A stretch of DNA of 64,000 bases from an uncultured Clostridia bacterium (GCA_934167965.1 CAKPMJ010000002.1:186001-250000), one strand, 5' to 3'. Counted from the stretch's first letter, positions 25,195 through 33,175 are shown. The notes: generated from the sequence alone by a model not told the origin. Translations and numbers: made by a program.

Positions 25195-25334
25195 AACTAT
25201 TCCTCCTTTGATGTTTTATTTTCTTTTTGATTTCTTTGGCGAATTGCCTTTAGAGCTTTGAATTAAATTTTCTTGAATAGAGTATTTTATTTCCATATAT
25301 TACCATATCAATTTTATTTTGTCAATAGCTTAAA

Positions 25335-25360
25335 CAAAAAAGAGACCTAAAGTGGTCTCT
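25335..25360 (-). terminator. intrinsic terminator of the HU gene
   Basis: AGAGACC (25341-25347) pairs with GGTCTCT (25354-25360), with a 6-nt loop and a T-run on the minus strand. Confidence 0.85.
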
Positions 25361-25390
25361 CTATGAATTCATAATTTTTTATCTATAAAA

Positions 25391-25669
25391 TTATTTTTTA
25401 TTTACTAATTCTTTTAGTTGTTTACCAGCTTTGAATACTGGAGCTTTAGATGCAGGTATTTTTATTTCTTCCTTAGTTTGTGGATTTCTACCCTTTCTTG
25501 CTGCTCTTTTTCTAACTTCGAAAGATCCAAATCCAACTAATTGAACTTTATCACCTTTCTTTAGAGCTTCTTTAACAACTGATACAAAAGCGTCTACTGA
25601 TGCTTCAGCAGATTTTTTTGTGTCTCCTGTTTTTGCAGCTACTGCTGCTACTAAATCAGCCTTGTTCAT
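25391..25669 (-). CDS. hup: HU family nucleoid DNA-binding protein
   Basis: A 92-residue histone-like protein. It opens MNKADLVAAVAAKTGDTKKSAE, has the dimer core VQLVGFGSFEVRKRAARKGRNPQT with the DNA-intercalating arm (Arg-Asn-Pro), and the C-terminal helix KAPVFKAGKQLKELVN. HU bends and compacts DNA and supports replication and recombination. TAGGAGGT lies before the ATG. Its codon choice (GCT, GGT, AAA rich) suggests high expression. It has a strong terminator. Confidence 0.97.
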   Translation of the reverse strand: MNKADLVAAVAAKTGDTKKSAEASVDAFVSVVKEALKKGDKVQLVGFGSFEVRKRAARKGRNPQTKEEIKIPASKAPVFKAGKQLKELVNKK

Positions 25670-25796
25670 TTACATTACCTCCTATAAGATTTATGTTTTA
25701 TGTAGTTAATATTAATGCTTCTTTTGCACCATATGCCCTACTATTTAGAATTATTCGCCAATCTTCGATAAATTCCCTCTTTTTTTTTGAAAATAT

Positions 25797-27158
25797 TTAT
25801 TTTTTTCGAAAATTATGCAATAAAAACCCTAAACTTACTAATAAAACTACTAGATTACAAATAATATTTCCTATTGCCGCACCATTTATACCTATATATT
25901 GATTTTTTATTAAAATGACATTAGAAACTAATTTAAACATCACTCCTACAAAAGATGAAATTACAGGAATATTATTTTTTCCTATTGCTTGTAATATTGA
26001 ATTTATTGTTTGGGCAAATAATGAAAATAATATCGATATACTATTTACCCTAAGTAACAAAACTCCACTACTTGCATTTGGAAATAATACTTTTAAAATA
26101 AGTGGTGCAAAAATTATCATTCCAATAGTTGATGGTATAGCTATAATTGTTGTTATTATAATAAATATTTTTGATTTTCTTTTTACTTCTTTTATATCTT
26201 TTATAGCCATACTTCTAGCTATGCTTGGAACAAACCCTGTAACAAATGGTACATTAATTGATAATGGCAATAAACACAATGTATCTATCTTTCCACTCAA
26301 AATACCATATTGTAATTTTGCACTTGACTCACTCATATATTTTTTTAATATTCTTACAACTGTAAAAGCATCTATATTCTTATTAAAAGATGACATCAAT
26401 GCACTAAGTGAAACAGGTACAGATTCTTCTAATATTTGTTTTATAGTTTTTCTTATTCTCGTTGCTTGATAATTTACTGATTGTTTTATTTCTTGTGCTA
26501 TCTCTCCTCTTCTTTTTCTATAATATATGTATATATATGAAAAACTACTAAAAGTTGCTACTGTCGTTGCTAAATTTGCTGCAGCGGCCATTAATGTAGT
26601 GTTTATACTTGATACTTTTACTACTATTTCTACTAATATTATAGTAAATAAAGTTTTAAATATTTGCTCCATTGATTGTGACCTTGCTGTTGCTGATAAA
26701 TTTTGTCTTCCATTAAAGTATCCTCTTATAACAGATGTTATTGATACAAAGAATATTGATGGTGCAAGAGCAATTAATGAATATTCTGCCTCTGGTATTT
26801 GCAGCCATACATTTGCTATAGTTTTAGCACCTAAAAACAATAAAACAGTTCCTATTATTCCAAATGTAGCAAAAGTAAAAAATGAAATTTTAAATACTCT
26901 ATATGCACTTTTAGCATCACCTATAGCCAATCTTTCAGACACCAATTTGGCTATTGCATTTGGAACCCCTATTGATGAAAATGTAAGTAATAAAGCATAT
27001 ATTTGAAATCCACTACTATAAGTAGCATTTCCAGCATCCCCAAATCCTTCTCTATTTGTAAGATATAACTTATACAAAAGTCCAATAATTTTTATAAGTA
27101 TTTGAGAAAACAATAAAGCCACTATTCCTTGTACAATTGATTCTTTTTTTACTTTCAA
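25797..27158 (-). CDS. oligosaccharide/lipid flippase of the SpoVB/YtgP (MOP) family
   Basis: A 453-residue polytopic membrane protein with about 12 helices. It opens with SIVQGIVALLFSQILIKIIGLLYKLYL, typical of SpoVB/YtgP, and contains SSGFQIYALLLTFSSIGVP, GYFNGRQN and a C-terminal YIGINGAAIGN motif. The family moves lipid-linked precursors such as lipid II or teichoic units across the membrane; SpoVB acts in spore cortex synthesis. Bacillus members are 520-545 residues with 14 helices; this one stops about two helices early, and the bases after the stop encode only a charged tail in the same frame, so it may be naturally short or C-terminally truncated. Confidence 0.8.
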   Translation of the reverse strand: MKVKKESIVQGIVALLFSQILIKIIGLLYKLYLTNREGFGDAGNATYSSGFQIYALLLTFSSIGVPNAIAKLVSERLAIGDAKSAYRVFKISFFTFATFGIIGTVLLFLGAKTIANVWLQIPEAEYSLIALAPSIFFVSITSVIRGYFNGRQNLSATARSQSMEQIFKTLFTIILVEIVVKVSSINTTLMAAAANLATTVATFSSFSYIYIYYRKRRGEIAQEIKQSVNYQATRIRKTIKQILEESVPVSLSALMSSFNKNIDAFTVVRILKKYMSESSAKLQYGILSGKIDTLCLLPLSINVPFVTGFVPSIARSMAIKDIKEVKRKSKIFIIITTIIAIPSTIGMIIFAPLILKVLFPNASSGVLLLRVNSISILFSLFAQTINSILQAIGKNNIPVISSFVGVMFKLVSNVILIKNQYIGINGAAIGNIICNLVVLLVSLGFLLHNFRKK

Positions 27159-27210
27159 GTTTTCTCCTCCTAAAAATTGGCTAATCTTTCCAAAAAATCG
27201 TTAAAAAGTA

Positions 27211-27239
27211 TTGACAAATTAAGTATTTTGTTATAAAAT
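27211..27239 (+). promoter_or_regulatory. sigma-A promoter of rplM-rpsI
   Basis: TTGACA at 27211-27216, a 17-bp spacer, and TAAAAT at 27234-27239, giving a leader of about 105 nt. Confidence 0.7.
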
Positions 27240-27272
27240 TATTCAGTATTCTAAAAAATATGAATTAAATAT

Positions 27273-27294
27273 AAAACTTCTCCCCGGTAGTTTT
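27273..27294 (+). promoter_or_regulatory. leader hairpin upstream of rplM
   Basis: AAAACT/AGTTTT stem around TCTCCCCGGT, the only GC-rich patch in the leader. It is a candidate L13 autoregulatory element; I cannot confirm a match to the known Firmicutes L13 leader. Confidence 0.35.
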
Positions 27295-27351
27295 AAATTT
27301 GATTTTCATATATAATAAATAAAATTTAAATATAGGAGGGTATATTTTACC

Positions 27352-27786
27352 ATGAATAATACTACATATAGCGTTAAAAAAAGTGAAATTGAAAGAAAAT
27401 GGTATATAATTGATGCAGCAAATAAACCATTAGGTAGAGTTGCTACTGAAGCTGCTAGATTACTTGCTGGAAAACATAAACCAATCTATACAAAAAATAT
27501 AGATACAGGTGATCATGTTATAATTATTAATTGTAAAGATGCTATCTTAACAGGAAGCAAATTAAATCAAAAAATTTATAGACATCATTCAGGATATATT
27601 GGAGGAATGAAAGAAACTCCTGCTAAAGATATGATGGAAAAAAATCCAACAAAAGCTATGATGTTAGCAGTTAAAGGAATGTTACCTCATAATTCTTTAG
27701 GAGCTCAAATGTTAAAGAAATTAAGAGTTTATGCTGATAACAATCATGAAAATCAAGCACAAAAACCAGAAATTTGGAATTTTTAG
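27352..27786 (+). CDS. rplM: 50S ribosomal protein L13
   Basis: A 144-residue L13. Features: RKWYIIDAANKPLGRVATEAARLLAGK at the start region, DTGDHVIIINCKDAILTG (~50-68), the RHHSGYIGGMKE segment and the MLPHNSLGAQMLKKLRVY C-terminal part. L13 assembles early into the 50S subunit. A strong AGGAGGG site precedes the ATG. It is co-transcribed with rpsI 15 nt downstream, the universal rplM-rpsI operon. Full length, no anomalies. Confidence 0.98.
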   Translation: MNNTTYSVKKSEIERKWYIIDAANKPLGRVATEAARLLAGKHKPIYTKNIDTGDHVIIINCKDAILTGSKLNQKIYRHHSGYIGGMKETPAKDMMEKNPTKAMMLAVKGMLPHNSLGAQMLKKLRVYADNNHENQAQKPEIWNF

Positions 27787-27801
27787 AAGGAGGAAATATA
27801 A

Positions 27802-28197
27802 ATGGCAGACAAAATAAATTATTGTGGTACTGGTAGAAGAAAAAATTCTATCGCTAGAGTAAGATTAGTAGAAGGTACTGGAAAAATCACAATTAACGGA
27901 AAAGATATTGAAGAATATTTTGGAATGGAAACTTTAAAAGTTATAGTTAGACAACCATTAACAGTTACAAACACTACAGCAAAATATGATGTTATTTGTA
28001 AAGTTTGCGGTGGTGGTTTCACTGGTCAAGCTGGTGCTATACGTCATGGTATAGCTAGAGCTTTAAATGAAGCTAACGATGAATATAGACCTATTTTAAA
28101 ATCAAACGGATTCTTAACAAGAGATCCTCGTATGAAAGAAAGAAAGAAATATGGTCTTAAGAAAGCTAGAAAAGCTCCACAATTCTCAAAGAGATAA
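27802..28197 (+). CDS. rpsI: 30S ribosomal protein S9
   Basis: A 131-residue S9. Features: YCGTGRRKNSIARVRLV at the start, GGGFTGQAGAIRHGIARAL (~70-90), and the conserved basic C-terminus RDPRMKERKKYGLKKARKAPQFSKR, whose final Arg reaches the P-site tRNA anticodon. AGGAGGAAA lies 8 nt upstream of the ATG. A strong terminator follows. Confidence 0.98.
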   Translation: MADKINYCGTGRRKNSIARVRLVEGTGKITINGKDIEEYFGMETLKVIVRQPLTVTNTTAKYDVICKVCGGGFTGQAGAIRHGIARALNEANDEYRPILKSNGFLTRDPRMKERKKYGLKKARKAPQFSKR

Positions 28198-28220
28198 TTA
28201 TATATTCAATATATATCAAA

Positions 28221-28249
28221 AAACGGAAGTATTACACTTCCGTTTTTTT
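28221..28249. terminator. intrinsic terminator after rpsI, shared with dprA
   Basis: A 10-bp stem (28221-28230 with 28236-28245), loop ATTAC, then seven T on the plus strand and an A-run on the other side for the convergent dprA. Confidence 0.9.
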
Positions 28250-28267
28250 ACTTTTCTGTACTCATTA

Positions 28268-29125
28268 TTAAACACACTCTCTCCAATCAGTAACTAACTT
28301 GGCACCTTGTTTAATTAAATCATTTGTACCAACAGAATTTTCCGATACAATATTTCCAGGAACAACAAATACATCTCTTCCCTGTTCTAAAGCAAAATCA
28401 ACAGTAATTAAAGTGCCACTCTTCTCTTTTGCTTCAACAACTAAAAGTCCATTACTCATTCCACTTATTATTCTATTTCTGGCTGGAAAATTTTCTTTTT
28501 TTGGCTTTGTTCCTAATGGGTATTCAGAAATAATTGTTCCTCCGGAATCTAAAATTTTTTGAGATAAATTTATATTTTCTTTTGGATAAATAGTATCCAA
28601 TCCATTTCCTAAAATTGCAACTGTCATTTTATTTGCCTCCACAGCTCCTAAATGGGCTTCTGAGTCAATTCCTATAGCTAAACCACTAATTATATTAATA
28701 TCTTGTTTTGAAATATTGTAAGCAAAATCTCTTGCTACTTTTCTTCCATAATCTGTTGCCTTTCTACATCCTACAATACTTATTGATTTGTTATTTAATA
28801 TCTCTTTATTTCCTCTAATATACAAACATATTGGAGGATCATATATCTCTTTTAAAATATTTGGGTATTGTTTATCTTCTATTGATATAATATCTATATT
28901 ATTTTTCTTCATAAAATTAACATGCTTTTCTACATATTTTCTTAAAACTTGATTTAAAATTAAATTTGATAGATTCTCTCCAATCCCTTTGACTTCTAAT
29001 AGATCTTTTTTGTTGGCATACCATATATTTCTTTTATTACCAAATCTTTGAATTAAATTATTATACTTTTTGATTCCTAAATTATTAATGAGTGAAATCC
29101 ATACTTTATAGTATTTTTCTTCTAT
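28268..29125 (-). CDS. dprA: DNA processing protein DprA/Smf with AUA start
   Basis: Loads RecA on incoming single-stranded DNA in transformation. The Rossmann domain carries SIVGCRKATDYGRKVA and SGLAIGIDSEAHLGA, followed by LGNGLDTIYP and SEYPLGTKP. The first ATG (28912) would give 214 residues and lose the N-terminal domain. Upstream, the same frame stays open and encodes a typical DprA helix-hairpin-helix region: ISLINNLGIKKYNNLIQRFG and LLEVKGIGENLSNLIL. No ATG, GTG or TTG occurs in that stretch. AAGAAAGGA lies 9 nt before an ATA at 29125-29123, giving 285 residues. So either AUA is the start, or a start mutation has shortened the gene. No other competence genes are in the window. Confidence 0.85.
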   Translation of the reverse strand: MEEKYYKVWISLINNLGIKKYNNLIQRFGNKRNIWYANKKDLLEVKGIGENLSNLILNQVLRKYVEKHVNFMKKNNIDIISIEDKQYPNILKEIYDPPICLYIRGNKEILNNKSISIVGCRKATDYGRKVARDFAYNISKQDINIISGLAIGIDSEAHLGAVEANKMTVAILGNGLDTIYPKENINLSQKILDSGGTIISEYPLGTKPKKENFPARNRIISGMSNGLLVVEAKEKSGTLITVDFALEQGRDVFVVPGNIVSENSVGTNDLIKQGAKLVTDWRECV

Positions 29126-29206
29126 ATAAAACAGTCCTTTCTTTTATAAATTAAGTTACAGTATATCACAGATTTCCTAAAAATTCTATATTTTTCATTA
29201 CTTTTT

Positions 29207-29235
29207 TTGACAAATTTACAAAATCGGTCTATAAT
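29207..29235 (+). promoter_or_regulatory. consensus sigma-A promoter
   Basis: TTGACA at 29207-29212, a 17-bp spacer, TATAAT at 29230-29235: perfect consensus in both boxes, driving the E2-like gene at 29272. Confidence 0.85.
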
Positions 29236-29271
29236 ATATTCATATGAAATAATTAAGGGGAATAAATAAAT

Positions 29272-30123
29272 ATGTTTGGATTTAGAAGTGACGGAAAAAA
29301 AGCAAAAAATATACCACCATTTTTTAGGGTTATACCTAATATAATGATGACAAGAAATGACTCACAAGTTTATTTTAAGGAAGATATTGTACTAAATGGA
29401 ATGGATGCATACATAAGCAAAAAAATGGAAGAGGGAATAAAAATATCATACATGAATATTATTTTTGCAGCTATAGTAAGAATAATAGCAGAAAGACCTC
29501 AGTTAAATAGATTTGCTATGAATGGATGTTTATATAATCGAAATGAATTGACTGTTTCACTTGCTATAAAAAAGAGTTTATCTGATGATGGGCAAGAAAC
29601 AGTGTTAAAAATGCCTTTTACAGGCAATGAAAATTTACTTGAAATTAAAGAAAAAATGGATTCTATAATTAGATTAAACAAAGAAAATACCAGTGAAAAT
29701 AAAACTGATAGACTTGCTAATTTATTAAACTTGGTTCCTGATTTCTTATTAAGATTTGTTATTAGGTTTTTAGTATTTGCTGATAAACATGGCTTTTTAA
29801 TAAAACCTATTATAAAAGCAAGCCCATTTCACACTAGTGTATTTTTAACTAATGTTGGATCACTTGGTATTGATAGTATTTATCATCATTTATATAATTT
29901 TGGTACTACTAGTATGTTTTTTGCAATGGGGAAAAAGAAAAAAAGCTATGTCTATGATGATGATGAAATTAGAGAAGAAAAATGTATTACATTATCATTC
30001 GTTGGAGATGAGAGAATTTGCGATGGTTATTATTTTGCATCTTCATTTAAATTACTATGTAAATACTTAAAAAATCCTGAATTATTGGAAGAAAAAAAAT
30101 CTAAAGAAAAGGAAAATGTTTAA
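29272..30123 (+). CDS. stand-alone E2/CAT-like acyltransferase-fold protein
   Basis: A 283-residue soluble protein resembling the catalytic domain of 2-oxo-acid dehydrogenase E2 or chloramphenicol acetyltransferase, without lipoyl or subunit-binding domains. Supporting regions: YMNIIFAAIVRIIAERPQLNRF (the FLKAAALALKRHPELN element of E2), SPFHTSVFLTNVGSLGID (TSTVTNLGSLG), and LSFVGDERICDGYYFA at the C-terminus, aligned with D-H-R-x-x-D-G. The catalytic His is Glu here. It ends in a Lys/Glu-rich tail. AAGGGG precedes the ATG, with a consensus promoter. No dehydrogenase genes are near. It may be a non-catalytic relative or use other chemistry. Confidence 0.7.
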   Translation: MFGFRSDGKKAKNIPPFFRVIPNIMMTRNDSQVYFKEDIVLNGMDAYISKKMEEGIKISYMNIIFAAIVRIIAERPQLNRFAMNGCLYNRNELTVSLAIKKSLSDDGQETVLKMPFTGNENLLEIKEKMDSIIRLNKENTSENKTDRLANLLNLVPDFLLRFVIRFLVFADKHGFLIKPIIKASPFHTSVFLTNVGSLGIDSIYHHLYNFGTTSMFFAMGKKKKSYVYDDDEIREEKCITLSFVGDERICDGYYFASSFKLLCKYLKNPELLEEKKSKEKENV

Positions 30124-30132
30124 GTGTAGTGA

Positions 30133-30203
30133 AGAGTGTCAGTGGGGACGTTCCTTTTTGACAATACAATATTGTCAAAAAGGAACGTCCCCACTGACAC
30201 TCT
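30133..30203. repeat. 34-bp perfect inverted repeat (REP/MITE-like hairpin)
   Basis: Two 34-nt arms (30133-30166 and 30170-30203) are perfectly complementary around CAA. The arms contain GTCAGTGGGGACGTTCC, much more GC-rich than the surroundings. It sits between the convergent E2-like gene and cwlD. I recall GTGGGGACGTTCC-type hairpins as dispersed repeats in other Clostridia genomes, possibly mobilised by REP-associated transposases; this is from memory. It could also terminate transcription both ways, though the U-runs are inside the stem. Confidence 0.8.
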
Positions 30204-30213
30204 CCACAGACAT

Positions 30214-30933
30214 TTATTCATTAAAGTAATCAATAATTCCATTATAGATTCCCCAAGCCAACCTATTTTGGTAATTATCTTCAAGCAAAAGTTTTTCTTC
30301 TTCTAAATTAGATAAAAATCCACATTCCACTATAGCAATTGGAATTTCTACATTATTTATGATATAAATATTATCAATTTTAGATGCTACTCTTTTATTT
30401 TCTTTTTGAATTGATTCATTTAAATTTGTTTGTATAGATGTAGCCAAACTTTTTCCTTTTTCACTATCTTTATTATAAAATGTTTGCCATCCATAATATT
30501 GTGCTTGTGGAATTTTATTTAAATGTATTGATACAAATATATCGGCAGAACTTTCATTTCCTATCTTTACTCTATTTCTTATATCTGATATCTTTTTTTG
30601 CTTCAAAGTCTTACTATCAATATCATATATTCCCTCTTCATCTGAACGTGTTAATATTACATTGCATCCGCTCTGTTCCAATAAATTTTGTAACTTTAAT
30701 GCTATTTTCAAATTAGTTTGAGCTTCTGTTGTTCCATCTGCTGCTTGCGCTCCTTCATCTGGTTTTCCATGTCCTGCATCAATAACTACAGTTTTACCGG
30801 AAACAGAAAGACTCACAGTTTCTATATAATCATTATTTCCTTTATTCATATTCAATGTTATACAACATACTAATACAATAAAAAATATACTTAAAGTTGT
30901 ATATACTATTTTCTTTCTACTTAATATAACCAT
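30214..30933 (-). CDS. cwlD: N-acetylmuramoyl-L-alanine amidase CwlD
   Basis: Zinc amidase (Amidase_3) that removes stem peptides in the spore cortex so muramic-delta-lactam can form. From the chosen ATG: an N-terminal membrane/signal segment (~7-27), then the catalytic domain with VVIDAGHGKPDEGA (first zinc His and Glu), SIHLNKIP (second His) and IAIVECGFLSN (catalytic Glu). The size (239) fits CwlD. A GTG at 30945 is in frame, but TGTGAGG lies 7 nt before the ATG at 30933. That Shine-Dalgarno is in the 3' arm of a terminator-like stem whose U-run ends at the start codon, so expression may need readthrough or stem opening. Confidence 0.88.
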   Translation of the reverse strand: MVILSRKKIVYTTLSIFFIVLVCCITLNMNKGNNDYIETVSLSVSGKTVVIDAGHGKPDEGAQAADGTTEAQTNLKIALKLQNLLEQSGCNVILTRSDEEGIYDIDSKTLKQKKISDIRNRVKIGNESSADIFVSIHLNKIPQAQYYGWQTFYNKDSEKGKSLATSIQTNLNESIQKENKRVASKIDNIYIINNVEIPIAIVECGFLSNLEEEKLLLEDNYQNRLAWGIYNGIIDYFNE

Positions 30934-30977
30934 AAAAAACCTCACACATATAACTCTATTTGAATTATATGTGTGAG
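30934..30977 (-). terminator. terminator-like hairpin overlapping the cwlD ribosome binding site
   Basis: A 13-bp perfect stem (30965-30977 with 30941-30953 on the minus strand), then G and T6 immediately before the cwlD ATG. It terminates the SSB-like gene and also masks the cwlD Shine-Dalgarno. Confidence 0.75.
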
Positions 30978-30997
30978 ATTTTTATTTATTACATTAA

Positions 30998-31741
30998 TTA
31001 CATTGCTTCTTCAACTTTATTTTCTGTCTCTTCTGCTTCTTCTCTGTCTTCAGCTGGTTTAACAACTTCTAAACTTCCAATTGAAACTTCATAAGCAACT
31101 TTTTTAATTACGCTTCCATCTTCAAGTTTCTTTTCATAATTTCTTGATTGAACTCTACCTACAATTTTAACTTCTGTTCCAACTTCTATGTTTTGACAGA
31201 ATCTTGCATTACGTCCCCAAGCAATTGATGGAATATAATCTGATTTATTATAAGCCCTGTTTACAGCTAATAATATATCTGCTATTTCTCTTCCAAATGG
31301 TGTTTGTCTATATATAGGCTTTTTGCAAATATATCCTACTAATACAACTTCATTTGTAATAGTATCTTTTTTTGCAAATTCTTTTTGTTCTGTTCCTTCA
31401 TTTTCTTCGCTTTCAGCTTCTTGATTTTCTTCTACATCATCAAGTTTTTCAATGTCTTTAGCAAACACTGTAAGTATTAATTTGTTCTTTTCATTTTCAT
31501 AGCTGTTGTAAGATCTAAATTGTCCTTTTATTAATAATTTTGTACCCATTTCCATCATTTCATCTGTGAATAATCTTTCAGATGCTGTTACTGGGATTAC
31601 GTCTGATGTTCCACTTAAACGTGGAATTAAAAGGTCAAATGAATAAAACCTTTCTCCATAAATTTCGTGACTGAATTGTTTTTCAGATGTTACCTTTCCT
31701 ACTAATGTTAAGTAGTTGTTTTCTAAATAATTTGTATCCAA
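30998..31741 (-). CDS. single-stranded DNA-binding protein with two OB folds
   Basis: A 247-residue protein made of two SSB-like OB folds joined by an acidic linker. OB1 (~8-105): YLTLVGKVTS...GERFYSFDLLIPRLSGTSDVIPV...GTKLLIKGQFRSYNS. OB2 (~128-230): NEVVLVGYICKKPIYRQTPFGREIADILLAVNR...IPSIAWGRNARFCQNIEVGTEVKIVGRVQSRNY. The linker (~106-125) is Glu-rich. The C-terminus is acidic but ends EEAM, not the DDDIPF-type tail that recruits partners to canonical SSB. It is therefore likely an accessory SSB of the kind common in Clostridia, not the replicative one. Confidence 0.82.
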   Translation of the reverse strand: MDTNYLENNYLTLVGKVTSEKQFSHEIYGERFYSFDLLIPRLSGTSDVIPVTASERLFTDEMMEMGTKLLIKGQFRSYNSYENEKNKLILTVFAKDIEKLDDVEENQEAESEENEGTEQKEFAKKDTITNEVVLVGYICKKPIYRQTPFGREIADILLAVNRAYNKSDYIPSIAWGRNARFCQNIEVGTEVKIVGRVQSRNYEKKLEDGSVIKKVAYEVSIGSLEVVKPAEDREEAEETENKVEEAM

Positions 31742-31865
31742 TTTTTATTCCTCCCTATTTTTAGATTTATCGATAGTATGTTTTAATTTTTTGCCTCTCC
31801 TAAATCTCATAGTTCTTATTATACACCATTTTTTTGGTTTTGTCTACATAAAAAGTTAATTTTTA

Positions 31866-32375
31866 CTAAATTTTTTTCAAAAATTTGCCATAAATGCTTA
31901 AAACTGTGAATATTGACAAGGTATTACATAATTTTTTTAAATTATTTTTTGCTATTTTTATGTTAAATTCTTGTTCTTCTATGTCTTTTTCATTTATATC
32001 TTTAAAACTTTTTTGTATACATATCATAATATCTTCATCTTCTACACTAGAAATTGTAATTATAGCTTTTTGATTTAATCCATAAGTTATTATATTTTTA
32101 TTTACTCCTCCTAATATAGATATATCTTTTACTACATCAGTATTTATAACTAAATATTTAGCATTTCTAATTATCTCTTCCAAATATTTTGAATTTTCTA
32201 GTAATTTATTTATACTATCATTTATTACTATTGTTTCAAATCTTATATTTTTTATATTCTCTATATTTCTATTATTTATATTGAATATTTCTAATTTGCT
32301 GTCAGTATTCTTCAAAATTTCATTCCTTATAAAATTACTATCACATTCTTTTGAAATAATTCCAATAAAAGGCAT
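31866..32375 (-). CDS. hypothetical protein, possibly Mur-ligase-like fragment
   Basis: A 169-residue soluble protein of unknown function. GGGGAG lies 4-5 nt before the ATG at 32375, so I prefer it over the TTG at 32390. Visible pattern: a Rossmann-like start (MPFIGIISKECDSNFI), a central strand-turn AKYLVINTDVVKD followed by NIITYGLNQKAIITISSVEDEDIMICIQKSF, and a hydrophobic C-terminus. ITYGLNQKAIITISS resembles the end of the central domain of Mur ligases, but there is no P-loop. It lies between the SSB-like gene and truA, all on the minus strand. I do not assign a function. Confidence 0.6.
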   Translation of the reverse strand: MPFIGIISKECDSNFIRNEILKNTDSKLEIFNINNRNIENIKNIRFETIVINDSINKLLENSKYLEEIIRNAKYLVINTDVVKDISILGGVNKNIITYGLNQKAIITISSVEDEDIMICIQKSFKDINEKDIEEQEFNIKIAKNNLKKLCNTLSIFTVLSIYGKFLKKI

Positions 32376-32440
32376 AATTCTCCCCTTCAAATACTTTATA
32401 TTTCTATTATATATCTGAATTTGAAAATTATACCTATTTT

Positions 32441-33175
32441 TTAATATTCAACTTTTACTAAATATAGCCCATTTGGAGGTAAAGTCTTTCCTGCTAACTC
32501 TCTTTTTCCTTGTGTTATAATATCAGGAATATCAGTTGCTTTAATCTTTCCAAGTCCTACATCTACTAATGTGCCTGCAATTATCCTTACCATATTATAT
32601 AAAAATCCATTTCCTGTAAGCTCTATATATATTTTTTCATCTATTTTATATACTTTAGCTTCATAAATTGTTCTTACACTACTTTTACTACTCGTTCCAC
32701 TTGCTTTAAATGCTCTAAAATCATGCTCTCCTTCAAAATACTTTACCGCTTTGCTCATTTCATTTACATCTAATTTTTGTGGTATATGAGTCTCTAAATA
32801 TCTATAAATTGCACTACCAATTGTTGTATTATTTATCACATACCTATATGTCTTTCTCTTACAAGTTAATCTGCTATGAAATCTGTCATCAACTTCCTCA
32901 GCATTTAATATTCTTATTGATTTCTTTAATTTAGAATTTATTGCAATAGGAAATTTATCTATTGGTAAATTGGAATCTGTTTTAAAATTAGCAACTTGTC
33001 CTAATGCATGGACTCCAGCATCTGTTCTTCCTGATGCATTTAAATCTACCTTCTCACCTGTTATCTCTTCTATAGCTCTTTCAATACTCCCTTGTATATT
33101 TAACTTATTTGGTTGCTTTTGCCATCCATTAAATTCTCTACCATCATATTCAATAGTTAATTTTATATTCCTCAT
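32441..33175 (-). CDS. truA: tRNA pseudouridine synthase A
   Basis: Makes pseudouridine at positions 38-40 of the tRNA anticodon arm. 244 residues from MRNIKLTIEYDGREFNGWQ. The catalytic Asp is in ASGRTDAGVHALGQVANF (~47-64); other signatures are RLTCKRKTYRYVI, HDFRAFKASG and the C-terminal FLYNMVRIIAGTLVDVGLG. An upstream frame extension to 33235 runs through the terminator of the neighbouring gene and is rejected; GGGAG lies 10 nt before the ATG at 33175. Full length. Confidence 0.95.
   Translation of the reverse strand: MRNIKLTIEYDGREFNGWQKQPNKLNIQGSIERAIEEITGEKVDLNASGRTDAGVHALGQVANFKTDSNLPIDKFPIAINSKLKKSIRILNAEEVDDRFHSRLTCKRKTYRYVINNTTIGSAIYRYLETHIPQKLDVNEMSKAVKYFEGEHDFRAFKASGTSSKSSVRTIYEAKVYKIDEKIYIELTGNGFLYNMVRIIAGTLVDVGLGKIKATDIPDIITQGKRELAGKTLPPNGLYLVKVEY

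Noticed and set aside
25915..26469. 184-codon plus-strand open frame
   Set aside because: It is a shadow of the SpoVB-like gene on the opposite strand.
26527..27006. 159-codon plus-strand open frame
   Set aside because: Antisense to the SpoVB-like gene; no ribosome binding site or recognisable motif.
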